This document shows positions 45,325 through 53,503 of a stretch of 64,000 bases of DNA, piece by piece (the first letter of the stretch is position 1; the number at the start of each line of letters is the position of its first letter). The notes under the pieces were generated by a model that was given only the letters and a program-made list of their open reading frames with translations, was not told the DNA's origin and searched no databases. A program made the position numbers and the translations under genes. Source of the DNA: Aliidongia sp035943795. Lineage in GTDB: Bacteria; Pseudomonadota; Alphaproteobacteria; ATCC43930; CGMCC-115725. The stretch lies in contig NZ_DASZBY010000147.1 in the NCBI RefSeq assembly GCF_035943795.1, forward strand, positions 1 through 64,000, in the 5' to 3' direction.

Positions 45325-45816
45325 ATGGTCGGTTTGTTGTTGAAAAAGCTGGGCTGGTTCGTCCCCGTCCTTCTGTTGCTCTGGGCCAGTAGCGCCATCG
45401 CCGCGACGGATCCGATCTCGATCGACGGCGCCTGGGCGCGCCGCAGCACTCGCGCGCATGTCGTCTTCGTCTACATGACGATCAGCCTCGCCAAGGGGGC
45501 CGAAGATGTCCTGATCGGCGCTTCCTCGCCGCTCGCCGACAAGGTGGAACTGCTGGGGCTGCTGCCGAAGAGGCGGGGCGAAAGCCTGGAGCCGGTGCTG
45601 GCGCTGGAACTCGAAACCCACACCCCGACGGTGTTTCAGCCGGGGGAGGCGCATCTGGTGCTGCGTGGCGTCAAGCAGAAGCTGAAATCGGGCGACAGCT
45701 TTCCCATGACCCTGCGCTTCGCCAATGCCGGCAGCCGGGACGTGGTGGTCAGACTGATGGATCTTTCGCCCGATGCCGGGATGCCGGCGATGCCGAAGGG
45801 CGTCAAGCTCGACTGA
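45325..45816 (+). CDS. PCu(A)C-family periplasmic protein lacking canonical copper ligands
   Basis: 163 residues. A signal peptide of about 26 residues ends ASSAIA. The body matches the copper chaperone PCu(A)C fold: GAWARRSTRAHVVFVYMTIS, LIGASSPLADKVELLGL, LVLRGVKQKLKSGDSFPMTL. In copper-binding members the VELH position carries His and a Met follows, then His-x-Met in the later strand. Here VELLGL has Leu, and HLVLRG keeps a His but has no Met. Copper binding by the usual site is thus doubtful. It lies 50 bp after dnaE with no strong ribosome-binding site. Confidence 0.78.
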   Translation: MVGLLLKKLGWFVPVLLLLWASSAIAATDPISIDGAWARRSTRAHVVFVYMTISLAKGAEDVLIGASSPLADKVELLGLLPKRRGESLEPVLALELETHTPTVFQPGEAHLVLRGVKQKLKSGDSFPMTLRFANAGSRDVVVRLMDLSPDAGMPAMPKGVKLD

Positions 45817-45873
45817 ACCCTCGCCAATTCCCCTGGCGCAGAGCTGATCCAAGAAATCGTCGCCCGGTTTTCC

Positions 45874-45902
45874 TTGCAAAAGCGGGCGTCCGGGCCTATC
45901 AC
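45874..45902 (+). promoter_or_regulatory. Candidate promoter of rpsB
   Basis: TTGCAA at 45874-45879 and TATCAC at 45897-45902 with a 17-bp spacer. The resulting leader before the rpsB start would be about 130 nt, room for regulation by S2, though no fold was proven. Confidence 0.45.
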
Positions 45903-46041
45903 CTCCGCCGCGATTGTCGCAAAAACTCACGCGGGTTTGCCGTGCGGTCGGATCGAAAGATTCGCATCCGCGCAGGCTCCGGTCCCCTCAGGGGGTTCTC
46001 CCGCGGTGGCTCAACCGGAAAACAAGGGTCTAGAAGACACC

Positions 46042-46908
46042 ATGACGATTCCGAGCTTCACCATGCGTCAGCTGCTCGAGGCTGGCGTTCATTTCGGCCA
46101 TCACACCCGTCGCTGGAACCCGAAGATGCAGCCGTATCTGTTCGGCGTGCGCAACGGCGTGCATGTGATCGATCTCGAGCAGACGGTTCCCCTGCTGGCC
46201 CGCGCGCTCGAAGCGGTGCGTCAGACGACCGCCAGCGGCGGCCGCGTGCTGTTCGTCGGCACCAAGCGCCAGGCGCAGGAGCCGATCGCCGCCGCCGCCC
46301 GTCGTTGCGGCCAGTATTTCGTCAACCACCGCTGGCTCGGCGGCATGCTGACGAACTTCAAGACCATCTCGCTCTCGATCAAGCGCCTGCGCGAACTCGA
46401 CGAGAAGCTCGCCAACCCGGCTGCCGGCTTCACCAAGCGCGAGCTGCTGGAAGTGACGCGCGACCGCGACAAGCTGGAGCGCGCGCTGGGCGGCATCAAG
46501 GAAATGGGCGGCCTGCCCGACCTCATCTTCGTGATCGACACCAACAAGGAAAAGATCGCGATCGAGGAAGCGACCAAGCTGAACATTCCGGTCATCGCGG
46601 TGATCGACAGCAATTCCTCGCCGGACCACATTGCGTTCCCGATTCCGGGCAACGACGATGCGATGCGCGCGATCAATCTCTACTGCGATCTGGTTTCGAG
46701 CTCGGTGCTCTCGGGCATCCAGGCCGAACTGATGGCATCGGGCGTCGATGTTGGCGAAGCCGAGGAAGTCGCCGAAGAACTGCCGAGCGACGAGGAAGTC
46801 GTCGAGGCCGCTGCGGCCGAGACCGAAGCCGAGGCCGTTTCGGTCGAGGCCGAAGTCGCGGCGCCGGTCGAAGCCGAGGCCGAGCAGGAAGTCCAGCCCG
46901 GCGCCTGA
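46042..46908 (+). CDS. rpsB: 30S ribosomal protein S2
   Basis: 288 residues from the ATG at 46042. The core matches S2: TMRQLLEAGVHFGHHTRRWNP, HIIDLEQT-like VIDLEQTVPLL, RWLGGMLTNFKTI and PDLIFVIDTNKE, then GNDDAMRAINLYCDLV. After about residue 230 comes a tail of roughly 55 residues almost entirely Ala, Glu and Val, an acidic extension longer than in E. coli S2 (241 residues). Gene order rpsB-tsf-pyrH-frr is conserved. Confidence 0.97.
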   Translation: MTIPSFTMRQLLEAGVHFGHHTRRWNPKMQPYLFGVRNGVHVIDLEQTVPLLARALEAVRQTTASGGRVLFVGTKRQAQEPIAAAARRCGQYFVNHRWLGGMLTNFKTISLSIKRLRELDEKLANPAAGFTKRELLEVTRDRDKLERALGGIKEMGGLPDLIFVIDTNKEKIAIEEATKLNIPVIAVIDSNSSPDHIAFPIPGNDDAMRAINLYCDLVSSSVLSGIQAELMASGVDVGEAEEVAEELPSDEEVVEAAAAETEAEAVSVEAEVAAPVEAEAEQEVQPGA

Positions 46909-46933
46909 ACGGCCCGTCCTGGCGTGAAGTGAC

Positions 46934-47013
46934 GCGCGTCGGCTGCCGAGAGGTGGCCGACGCGCCGCTTTCGTGAGCGGAAATTTTCGGCGGCGCCGGT
47001 GGACAGCACCGGC
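46934..47013 (+). promoter_or_regulatory. Two hairpins in the rpsB-tsf spacer
   Basis: A 10-bp stem GCGCGTCGGC (46934-46943) with GCCGACGCGC (46956-46965), then GCCGGTG (46995-47001) with CACCGGC (47007-47013). Neither is followed by a T-run. A partial terminator between rpsB and tsf is known in enterobacteria, so an attenuating role is plausible. Confidence 0.45.
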
Positions 47014-47049
47014 TGCACCCGTGAGCAGACGAATCCTAGGAGAATAGCG

Positions 47050-47976
47050 ATGGCAGAGATCACCGCCGCTTTGGTCAAAGAGCTGCGCGAGAAGACTGGC
47101 GCGGGCATGATGGATTGCAAGCGCGCCCTGGGCGAGGTCGCCGGCGACGTCGAGCAGGCAGTCGACTGGCTGCGCAAGAAAGGCCTCGCGGCCGCCGCCA
47201 AGAAGGCCGGGCGCATCGCCGCCGAGGGCCTGATCGGCGTCGCGACCGACGGCAAGATCGGCGTTGTGGTCGAAGTCAATGCCGAGACCGACTTCGTCGC
47301 GCGCAACGACAAGTTCCAGGAACTGGTGACCGGCGTGACCCGCCTGGCGGTCCAGCATGGCGACGATATCGCCGCCATCAAGCAGGCCCACGTGCCGGCG
47401 TTCGACAATACGGTCGAGGCGCACCTGACTCACCTCGTCGCCACGATCGGCGAGAACATGAACCTGCGCCGCATCGCGCGCCTGGAAGTGTCCGAGGGCG
47501 TCGTGGTCGGCTATGTCCACAACCAGCTGGTTCCGGGCCTGGGCAAGATCGGCGTCCTGGTGGCGCTCGAGTCGGCGGCCGATGCCGCCACGCTCAACAC
47601 GCTCGGCCGCCAGTTGGCCATGCATGTCGCGGCCGCCTCGCCGCTGTTCCTCGACGTGTCGTCGGTCGATGCCGCGGCGCTGGAGCGGGAACGGGACGTG
47701 CTGAAGGAGCAGGCGCGCGCCAGCGGCAAGCCTGAAGCGATCATCGACAAGATGGTCGAAGGCCGGGTGCGCAAATACTACGAGGAAGTCGTCCTGCTCG
47801 AGCAGGTCTACGTCGTCGACGGCGAGACCAAGATCGCCAAGGTCGTCGAGAACGCCGGCAAGGCCGCCGGCAAGCCGATCAAGCTGGTCGGTTTCTCCCG
47901 CTTCGTGCTGGGCGACGGCATCGAGAAGGAAACGCAGGACTTCGCGGCCGAGGTTGCGGCAACGCTGAAGGCCTGA
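47050..47976 (+). CDS. tsf: Translation elongation factor Ts
   Basis: 308 residues from the ATG at 47050 with AGGAG upstream. The N-terminal EF-Tu binding segment is LREKTGAGMMDCKRAL, followed by the core VEVNAETDFVARNDKFQ with the TDFV motif. Two subdomains and a C-terminal helix complete the family length. It catalyses GDP release from EF-Tu. Confidence 0.97.
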   Translation: MAEITAALVKELREKTGAGMMDCKRALGEVAGDVEQAVDWLRKKGLAAAAKKAGRIAAEGLIGVATDGKIGVVVEVNAETDFVARNDKFQELVTGVTRLAVQHGDDIAAIKQAHVPAFDNTVEAHLTHLVATIGENMNLRRIARLEVSEGVVVGYVHNQLVPGLGKIGVLVALESAADAATLNTLGRQLAMHVAAASPLFLDVSSVDAAALERERDVLKEQARASGKPEAIIDKMVEGRVRKYYEEVVLLEQVYVVDGETKIAKVVENAGKAAGKPIKLVGFSRFVLGDGIEKETQDFAAEVAATLKA

Positions 47977-47985
47977 CGCGCAACG

Positions 47986-48017
47986 CTGGGGCGGCGGGCT
48001 ATGCGCCGCCGCCCCAG
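47986..48017 (+). terminator. Strong 12-bp hairpin after tsf
   Basis: CTGGGGCGGCGG (47986-47997) pairs fully with CCGCCGCCCCAG (48006-48017) around an 8-base loop, 9 bases after the tsf stop. No T-run follows, so it may be a terminator, a pause or an RNA-stability element before pyrH. Confidence 0.5.
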
Positions 48018-48164
48018 CCGCATGCCGAGTGCCTGGAATCTTGGGCGCCGATCGGGGCTCGCACCGGTCGGCGGCGACCGCTTGGCGTTTGCGTCGGCGG
48101 CTCGGGCGCGTTATCACCACACGAGCAGCCGTAGAACCGCTCCACGAAAAGGCCGCGAGCCGTC

Positions 48165-48893
48165 ATGTCCTCTGAACCCGTCTATCGCCGCGTCCTTCTG
48201 AAGCTCTCGGGCGAAGCCCTGATGGGGGACCGCGAGTTCGGACTGGATTCGACGATCGTCAATCGCATTGCCGAGGAAGTGAAGGGCGTACTGAGCCTCG
48301 GCGTCCAGGTGTGCCTGGTGATCGGCGGCGGCAATATCTTCCGCGGTGTCTCGGGCGCCGCGTCCGGCATGGACCGTGCCAGCGCCGACTACATGGGCAT
48401 GATGGCGACCGTGATCAATTCGCTGGCCATGCAATCCGCGCTCGAGCAGGCAGGCGTGCTGACCCGCGTCCAATCGGCCATCTCGATGCAGTCGGTATGC
48501 GAGCCCTATATCCGACGCCGGGCGATCCGGCACATGGAAAAGGGGCGGGTGGTGATCTTCGCCGCCGGCACCGGCAATCCGTTCTTTACGACCGACACCG
48601 CTGCGGCACTGCGCGCATCCGAGATGAATTGCGACGCGCTGCTGAAGGCAACCAAGGTCGACGGCGTCTATGATGCCGATCCCAAGACGAGCCCGGATGC
48701 CAGGCGCCACGAGCGCCTGTCCTATCTCGAGGTGCTGGCGAACGATCTCAAGGTCATGGACGCCTCGGCGATCTCCTTGGCACGCGAGAGCAACATTCCT
48801 ATCCTGGTCTTCTCACTGTTCAAACCCGGTGGTTTTGCCGACGTGGTGACCGGGCGGGGACTCTATACGATTATTACGGACGCAGAGGGTTGA
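48165..48893 (+). CDS. pyrH: UMP kinase
   Basis: 242 residues. RVLLKLSGEALMGD, the VIGGGNIFRG nucleotide loop, DYMGMMATVINSLAM and GTGNPFFTTDTAAALRA are signatures of the bacterial hexameric UMP kinase. It converts UMP to UDP for nucleic acid and envelope sugar synthesis. The stop is separated from the favoured frr GTG by 2 nt. Confidence 0.96.
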   Translation: MSSEPVYRRVLLKLSGEALMGDREFGLDSTIVNRIAEEVKGVLSLGVQVCLVIGGGNIFRGVSGAASGMDRASADYMGMMATVINSLAMQSALEQAGVLTRVQSAISMQSVCEPYIRRRAIRHMEKGRVVIFAAGTGNPFFTTDTAAALRASEMNCDALLKATKVDGVYDADPKTSPDARRHERLSYLEVLANDLKVMDASAISLARESNIPILVFSLFKPGGFADVVTGRGLYTIITDAEG

Positions 48894-48895
48894 TC

Positions 48896-49453
48896 GTGGC
48901 CGACGGTTTGACCAAGGACTTGAAGCGCCGCATGGACGGCGCGATCGAAGCACTCAGGAAGGAATTCGCGGGTCTGAGGACCGGCCGTGCATCGGCCAGC
49001 CTGCTGGACCCGGTCATGGTGGATGCCTATGGCAGCTCCATGCCGCTCAACCAGTGCGGCACGGTCAGCGTACCGGAGCCGCGTATGCTGCTGGTCCAGG
49101 TCTGGGACAAGGGCCTGATGAAGCCGGTCGAGAAGGCCATCCGGGACGCGGGCCTCGGCCTCAATCCCCAGGCCGACGGTGCCGCGATCCGCGTGCCGAT
49201 TCCCGACCTCAACGAAGAGCGTCGGCGCGAACTGGTCAAGGTCGCCGCCAAATATACCGAGCAGGCGCGCGTCTCCGTCCGCAACGTGCGGCGCGACGGC
49301 ATCGATGCCTTGAAAAAGCTCGAAAAGGATAGCGAGATCAGCCAGGACGAGCAGCGCAAGATCCAAGCCGAGATCCAGGCGCTGACCGACGATACGATCA
49401 AGAAGGTCGACGACGCGTTCGCCCAGAAGGAAAAAGAGATCTCGCAGGTCTGA
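48896..49453 (+). CDS. frr: Ribosome recycling factor
   Basis: 185 residues from a GTG at 48896, preceded by AGAGGG 6 nt upstream; a TTG overlapping the pyrH stop is a weaker alternative. Signatures: LRTGRASASLLDPV, the VSVPEPRMLLVQVWDKG block and ARVSVRNVRRDG. With EF-G it splits post-termination ribosomes. The stop overlaps the uppS ATG (TGATG). Confidence 0.96.
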   Translation: MADGLTKDLKRRMDGAIEALRKEFAGLRTGRASASLLDPVMVDAYGSSMPLNQCGTVSVPEPRMLLVQVWDKGLMKPVEKAIRDAGLGLNPQADGAAIRVPIPDLNEERRRELVKVAAKYTEQARVSVRNVRRDGIDALKKLEKDSEISQDEQRKIQAEIQALTDDTIKKVDDAFAQKEKEISQV

Positions 49454-50193
49454 TGTCCATGGATGGACTTCCCCCGCCGCCAGCGCCTCCGGTGCATGTG
49501 GCCATTATCATGGACGGCAATGGTCGATGGGCGAAGGCTCGCGGCATGCCCCGTCTTGTCGGCCATAAGCGCGGGGTCGAGTCCGTGCGCGACGCGGTCA
49601 AGGCGGCGCAGTCACTTGGTGTCCGTTATTTGACACTCTATGGGTTCTCGTCGGAAAACTGGCGACGGCCGGAGGCCGAGGTCAAGGACCTGATGGGGCT
49701 GCTGCGCCTCTATCTGCGCAGCGAGATCGCCGAACTGCATCGCGAGGGCGTGCGGCTCCGGATCATCGGGCAGCGCTCGCGCCTGTCCGACGACATCCGC
49801 GCGCTGATCGACAATGGCGAGCGGCTGACCGGCGGGAACCATAGCCTGACCCTGACCATCGCACTGTCTTACGGCGGCCGGGACGAGATCGCCCATGCCG
49901 CGAAAGCCATCGCCGAAGCGGTGCGGGCCGGCACGATCGATCCGGCCGACGTTGATGAAGACACGGTGACGCGCCACCTGTTCACCCATGACATGCCGGA
50001 CCCGGACCTGCTGATCCGGACCAGCGGCGAAAAGCGCATCAGCAATTTCCTGCTCTGGCAATGCGCTTATGCCGAATTGGTTTTCATCGATAAACATTGG
50101 CCGGATTTCTCGCGGGACGACCTCGAGAGCGCCATACGGGAATATCATGGTAGAGAACGCCGCTTCGGCGCCTCCGCCGGCACCTCCCGTTAG
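49453..50193 (+). CDS. uppS: Undecaprenyl (isoprenyl) diphosphate synthase
   Basis: 246 residues. The cis-prenyltransferase motif is IIMDGNGRWAKARG with catalytic Asp21, then YGFSSENWRRP and PDLLIRTSGEKRISNFLLWQ. It makes the C55 carrier lipid for peptidoglycan and O-antigen. A Pro-rich start of about 12 residues precedes the core. It overlaps cdsA by about 47 nt in another frame. Confidence 0.96.
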   Translation: MSMDGLPPPPAPPVHVAIIMDGNGRWAKARGMPRLVGHKRGVESVRDAVKAAQSLGVRYLTLYGFSSENWRRPEAEVKDLMGLLRLYLRSEIAELHREGVRLRIIGQRSRLSDDIRALIDNGERLTGGNHSLTLTIALSYGGRDEIAHAAKAIAEAVRAGTIDPADVDEDTVTRHLFTHDMPDPDLLIRTSGEKRISNFLLWQCAYAELVFIDKHWPDFSRDDLESAIREYHGRERRFGASAGTSR

Positions 50194-50995
50194 CGGGAGC
50201 GCGCTCGGCCCCCGCATCGCATCGGCGCTCGTCATGATCCCGGTGGCGCTGGCCGCTGTCTGGTATGGCACGCCCTGGAGTTCCGGCCTCGCGGCCCTCG
50301 CCGCCGCCCTCATGGCCTGGGAATGGGGACGGATGGTCGGCCGGTCGCCCCAGCTGATGGACGGTCTGATGTTGGCCGCCATCGCGGCCGCGTCGGTCCT
50401 GGCCGGGGCCTATGTCGCCATCTGGCTCGGCCTCCTCGTGGGCGCGCTCGGGATCCTGTTGCAGCATCGGCTCGCCGGCGACCGGAATGGGGCGCCGATC
50501 TGGACCGCGGTCGGGTTGGCCTGGATCATCGCGCCCTGCATCGGCTTCGTCTGGTTGCGCGACGATCCGGCCCATGGCGCTGCCACGGTGTTCTGGCTGC
50601 TGGCCGTGGTCTGGGCCATCGATACGGCTGCCTATGTCGCCGGCAAGACCATCGGCGGCCCGAAGCTCGCCCCTCGGATCAGCCCGAAAAAGACCTGGGC
50701 CGGCCTGATCGGCGGCGTCGTGGCGGCCATCGTCGTCGGCGTGGTCGCCGGCCTGATCGTCGGTTCGGACCGGGTCTGGTCGATCGGGCTGCTGAGCGGC
50801 GCGCTTGCCATCGTCGAACAAATCGGCGATATGGCGGAATCCTACGCCAAGCGCCGGTTCGGCAAGAAGGACTCGGGCAACCTCATTCCCGGACATGGGG
50901 GTCTGCTCGACCGGCTCGACGGCATGCTGGCGGTGGTCCTGGCGGTCGTCATTCTCAGTCTCGTCACGGGCGGAAGTGTTTTGACATGGCGTTAG
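50147..50995 (+). CDS. cdsA: Phosphatidate cytidylyltransferase
   Basis: 282 residues from the ATG at 50147 with GGGA upstream, inside the uppS end. About seven hydrophobic helices. The C-terminal signature reads SPKKTWAGLIGG, then KRRFGKKDSGNLIPGHGGLLDRLDG, which carries the CDP-alcohol site. It makes CDP-diacylglycerol for phospholipids. It overlaps dxr by 10 nt. Confidence 0.95.
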   Translation: MVENAASAPPPAPPVSGSALGPRIASALVMIPVALAAVWYGTPWSSGLAALAAALMAWEWGRMVGRSPQLMDGLMLAAIAAASVLAGAYVAIWLGLLVGALGILLQHRLAGDRNGAPIWTAVGLAWIIAPCIGFVWLRDDPAHGAATVFWLLAVVWAIDTAAYVAGKTIGGPKLAPRISPKKTWAGLIGGVVAAIVVGVVAGLIVGSDRVWSIGLLSGALAIVEQIGDMAESYAKRRFGKKDSGNLIPGHGGLLDRLDGMLAVVLAVVILSLVTGGSVLTWR

Positions 50996-52176
50996 CCTCC
51001 ACGGCAGACCCGCGGTCGGTGACAATCCTGGGCTCGACCGGTTCGGTCGGCACCAGCACGATCGATCTGATCCGGCGCAATCCCGGCGCTTACGTGGTCG
51101 AGGCCCTGACCGCCAACAGCGATTGGGAACAGCTCGCCCGCCAGGCGATCGAGCTCAACGCCCGGTCCGTCGCGATCGGCGATCCCCATGCCTATGAGCC
51201 GTTGAAGCTGGCGTTGGCGGGCACCAACATCGGCGTCGCCGCCGGCCCGGAATCGCTGATCGAGGCGGCCAGCCATCAGTCCGACTGGGTCATGGCAGCC
51301 ATCGTCGGTGCCGCCGGCCTGGCGCCGACCCTGGCGGCGATCCGTCGGGGCGCGATCGTGGCTTTGGCCAACAAGGAAGTGCTGGTCTGCGCCGGCGACC
51401 TGGTCATGGAGGAAGTAGCCCGCTCCGGCGCTACCTTGCTGCCGGTCGACAGCGAGCACAACGCCATTTTCCAAGTGTTCGATTTCGAGCGCATGGACAC
51501 GATCGAGAAGATCATTCTGACCGCGTCCGGTGGTCCGTTCCGCACGCTCGACCGGGCCGCAATGGCGCTGAAGACGCCGGCCCAGGCCGTGGCCCATCCC
51601 AATTGGAAGATGGGCGCCAAGATCTCGGTCGACAGCGCCACGATGATGAACAAGGGGTTGGAGCTGATCGAGGCGAAGCACCTGTTCCGGATGCCGCAGG
51701 AGAAGATCGACATCGTCGTCCATCCCCAGTCGGTCATCCACAGCCTGGTCGCCTATATCGACGGCTCGGTCCTGGCGCAGCTGGGATCCCCGGACATGCG
51801 GACGCCGATCGCCTACACGCTCGCCTGGCCGGCGCGCATGCAGAGCCCCAGCCCGCGGCTCGACCTGGCGCAGATCGCCAATCTCAGCTTCGAGGCGCCG
51901 GATCCGGTGCGCTTTCCGGCGCTGCGCCTGGTGCGCGAGGCGGTATCGGCCGGCGGATCGGCGCCCACGGTGCTGAACGCGGCCAACGAGATCGCGGTCC
52001 ATGCCTTCCTGAACGAGACGATCGGCTTCCTCGATATCGCCGAGATCGTCGAGCAAACACTGGCCGCTATTCCGGTCGGACCGATCGATACGCTCGGCGA
52101 CGTTCACAATTTTGACAAACACGCCCGCGAGACTGCCGCTAAACTGGCCGAGAGCTATGCCCGGTCTGCGGCTTGA
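50986..52176 (+). CDS. dxr: 1-deoxy-D-xylulose 5-phosphate reductoisomerase
   Basis: 396 residues. NADPH site ILGSTGSVGTSTIDLI, LANKEVLVCAGD, the metal-binding LPVDSEHNAIFQ, the SGGPFRT loop and NWKMGAKISVDSATMMNKGLE are all present. It commits the MEP pathway to isoprenoids, feeding uppS. The start lies inside the end of cdsA. Confidence 0.97.
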   Translation: MALASTADPRSVTILGSTGSVGTSTIDLIRRNPGAYVVEALTANSDWEQLARQAIELNARSVAIGDPHAYEPLKLALAGTNIGVAAGPESLIEAASHQSDWVMAAIVGAAGLAPTLAAIRRGAIVALANKEVLVCAGDLVMEEVARSGATLLPVDSEHNAIFQVFDFERMDTIEKIILTASGGPFRTLDRAAMALKTPAQAVAHPNWKMGAKISVDSATMMNKGLELIEAKHLFRMPQEKIDIVVHPQSVIHSLVAYIDGSVLAQLGSPDMRTPIAYTLAWPARMQSPSPRLDLAQIANLSFEAPDPVRFPALRLVREAVSAGGSAPTVLNAANEIAVHAFLNETIGFLDIAEIVEQTLAAIPVGPIDTLGDVHNFDKHARETAAKLAESYARSAA

Positions 52177-52330
52177 TCACCGGGGACGATATTCGGATTG
52201 AAACGGTTTGTTTCCATCCGTTTTGCCGGTCGGCGCACCATTTTATTGATTTGATGGCCCAGTTGCGCCATCGCTTGGGCAGCAGACCCAGCCACGGCCG
52301 GGGCGCTGCTGCACGGAAGGAAATGGATCG

Positions 52331-53452
52331 ATGAGCTTTTTGACCGGCGGCCTGGGCACGATCGTGCCGTTCCTGGTCGTGCTCACGATTCTCGTGTTCG
52401 TGCACGAGATGGGGCATTACCTGATCGCCCGGCGCAACGGCGTCAAGGTCGAGACCTTCTCGATCGGCTTCGGGCCGGAGCTGTTCGGCTGGTTCGATCG
52501 GTCCGGTACCCGGTGGAAGCTGTCGGCGATCCCGTTGGGCGGCTACGTCAAGATGTACGGCGACGCCGACGCGGCTTCGGCGCCGTCGGACACGCTGGCC
52601 GAAATGAACGCAGACCAGCGCTCGATCTCGTTTCACCACAAGCGCCTGGGCCAGCGCGCGGCGATCATCGCCGGCGGCCCCGGGGCCAATTTCCTGTTCA
52701 CGATCGTCGTCTATTCGATCCTGTTCATGACGGTCGGCCATAGCGTCACGCCGCCCGGCGTCGGGCAGGTGATGCCGGACAGCGCCGCCGCGGCCGCCGG
52801 TATCAAGCCGGGCGACCTCATCACCAACATCGATGGACGGACGGTCACCAGCTTCGAGGACATCGTCCAGGTCGTGCTGCTGAACACGGGAACGCCGCTC
52901 GATCTCGTCATTCAGCGCGACGGAACGGAACAGAAGCTGTCCGTGACACCGCAGATGGTCGACCAGAAGGATCGCTTCGGCAATCATCATCGGCTGGGGC
53001 AGCTGGGCATCCGGGCGACGACCCAGGCCGTGTTCACTCGGCTCAATCCGGCGTCCGCCGTCTGGGAGGCCGGCCGCCAGACCTGGCTCGCGATCACGAC
53101 CACGCTCGACGGCGTCGGCCAGATGATCACCGGCGCTCGCACCGCCGAGGATTTGGGCGGGCCGCTCAAGATCGCCAAGATGTCGGGCGAGGTCGCCCAG
53201 GGCGGCATCATCCCGCTGATCAATTTCATGGCCCTTTTGTCGGTGAATTTGGGGCTTATCAACCTGTTCCCGATCCCCGTCCTTGACGGTGGGCACCTGC
53301 TGTTCTATGCCGCTGAGGCTTTGTTGGGCCGGCCGCTCGGGCAGCGGGCACAAGAGTACGGTTTCCGCATCGGCCTCGCTCTCGTGCTGACGCTCATGGT
53401 GTTCGCGACGTGGAACGACCTGGTCCAGTTCGGTCTGTTCGGTGGTTCTTAA
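52331..53452 (+). CDS. rseP: RIP metalloprotease RseP (site-2 protease family)
   Basis: 373 residues. The zinc motif HEMGH is at residues 25-29 in the first helix. GFGPELFGW, a single visible PDZ domain (GVGQVMPDSAAAAAGIKPGD) and the NLFPIPVLDGGHL motif of the third helix follow. It cleaves membrane-embedded anti-sigma factors and signal peptides. It precedes bamA by 51 bp, the usual order. Confidence 0.95.
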   Translation: MSFLTGGLGTIVPFLVVLTILVFVHEMGHYLIARRNGVKVETFSIGFGPELFGWFDRSGTRWKLSAIPLGGYVKMYGDADAASAPSDTLAEMNADQRSISFHHKRLGQRAAIIAGGPGANFLFTIVVYSILFMTVGHSVTPPGVGQVMPDSAAAAAGIKPGDLITNIDGRTVTSFEDIVQVVLLNTGTPLDLVIQRDGTEQKLSVTPQMVDQKDRFGNHHRLGQLGIRATTQAVFTRLNPASAVWEAGRQTWLAITTTLDGVGQMITGARTAEDLGGPLKIAKMSGEVAQGGIIPLINFMALLSVNLGLINLFPIPVLDGGHLLFYAAEALLGRPLGQRAQEYGFRIGLALVLTLMVFATWNDLVQFGLFGGS

Positions 53453-53503
53453 ATCCGGGTCTCACGACCTAAAATCTGCATTCGCGTAGGGGCGGGGGAC
53501 AAT

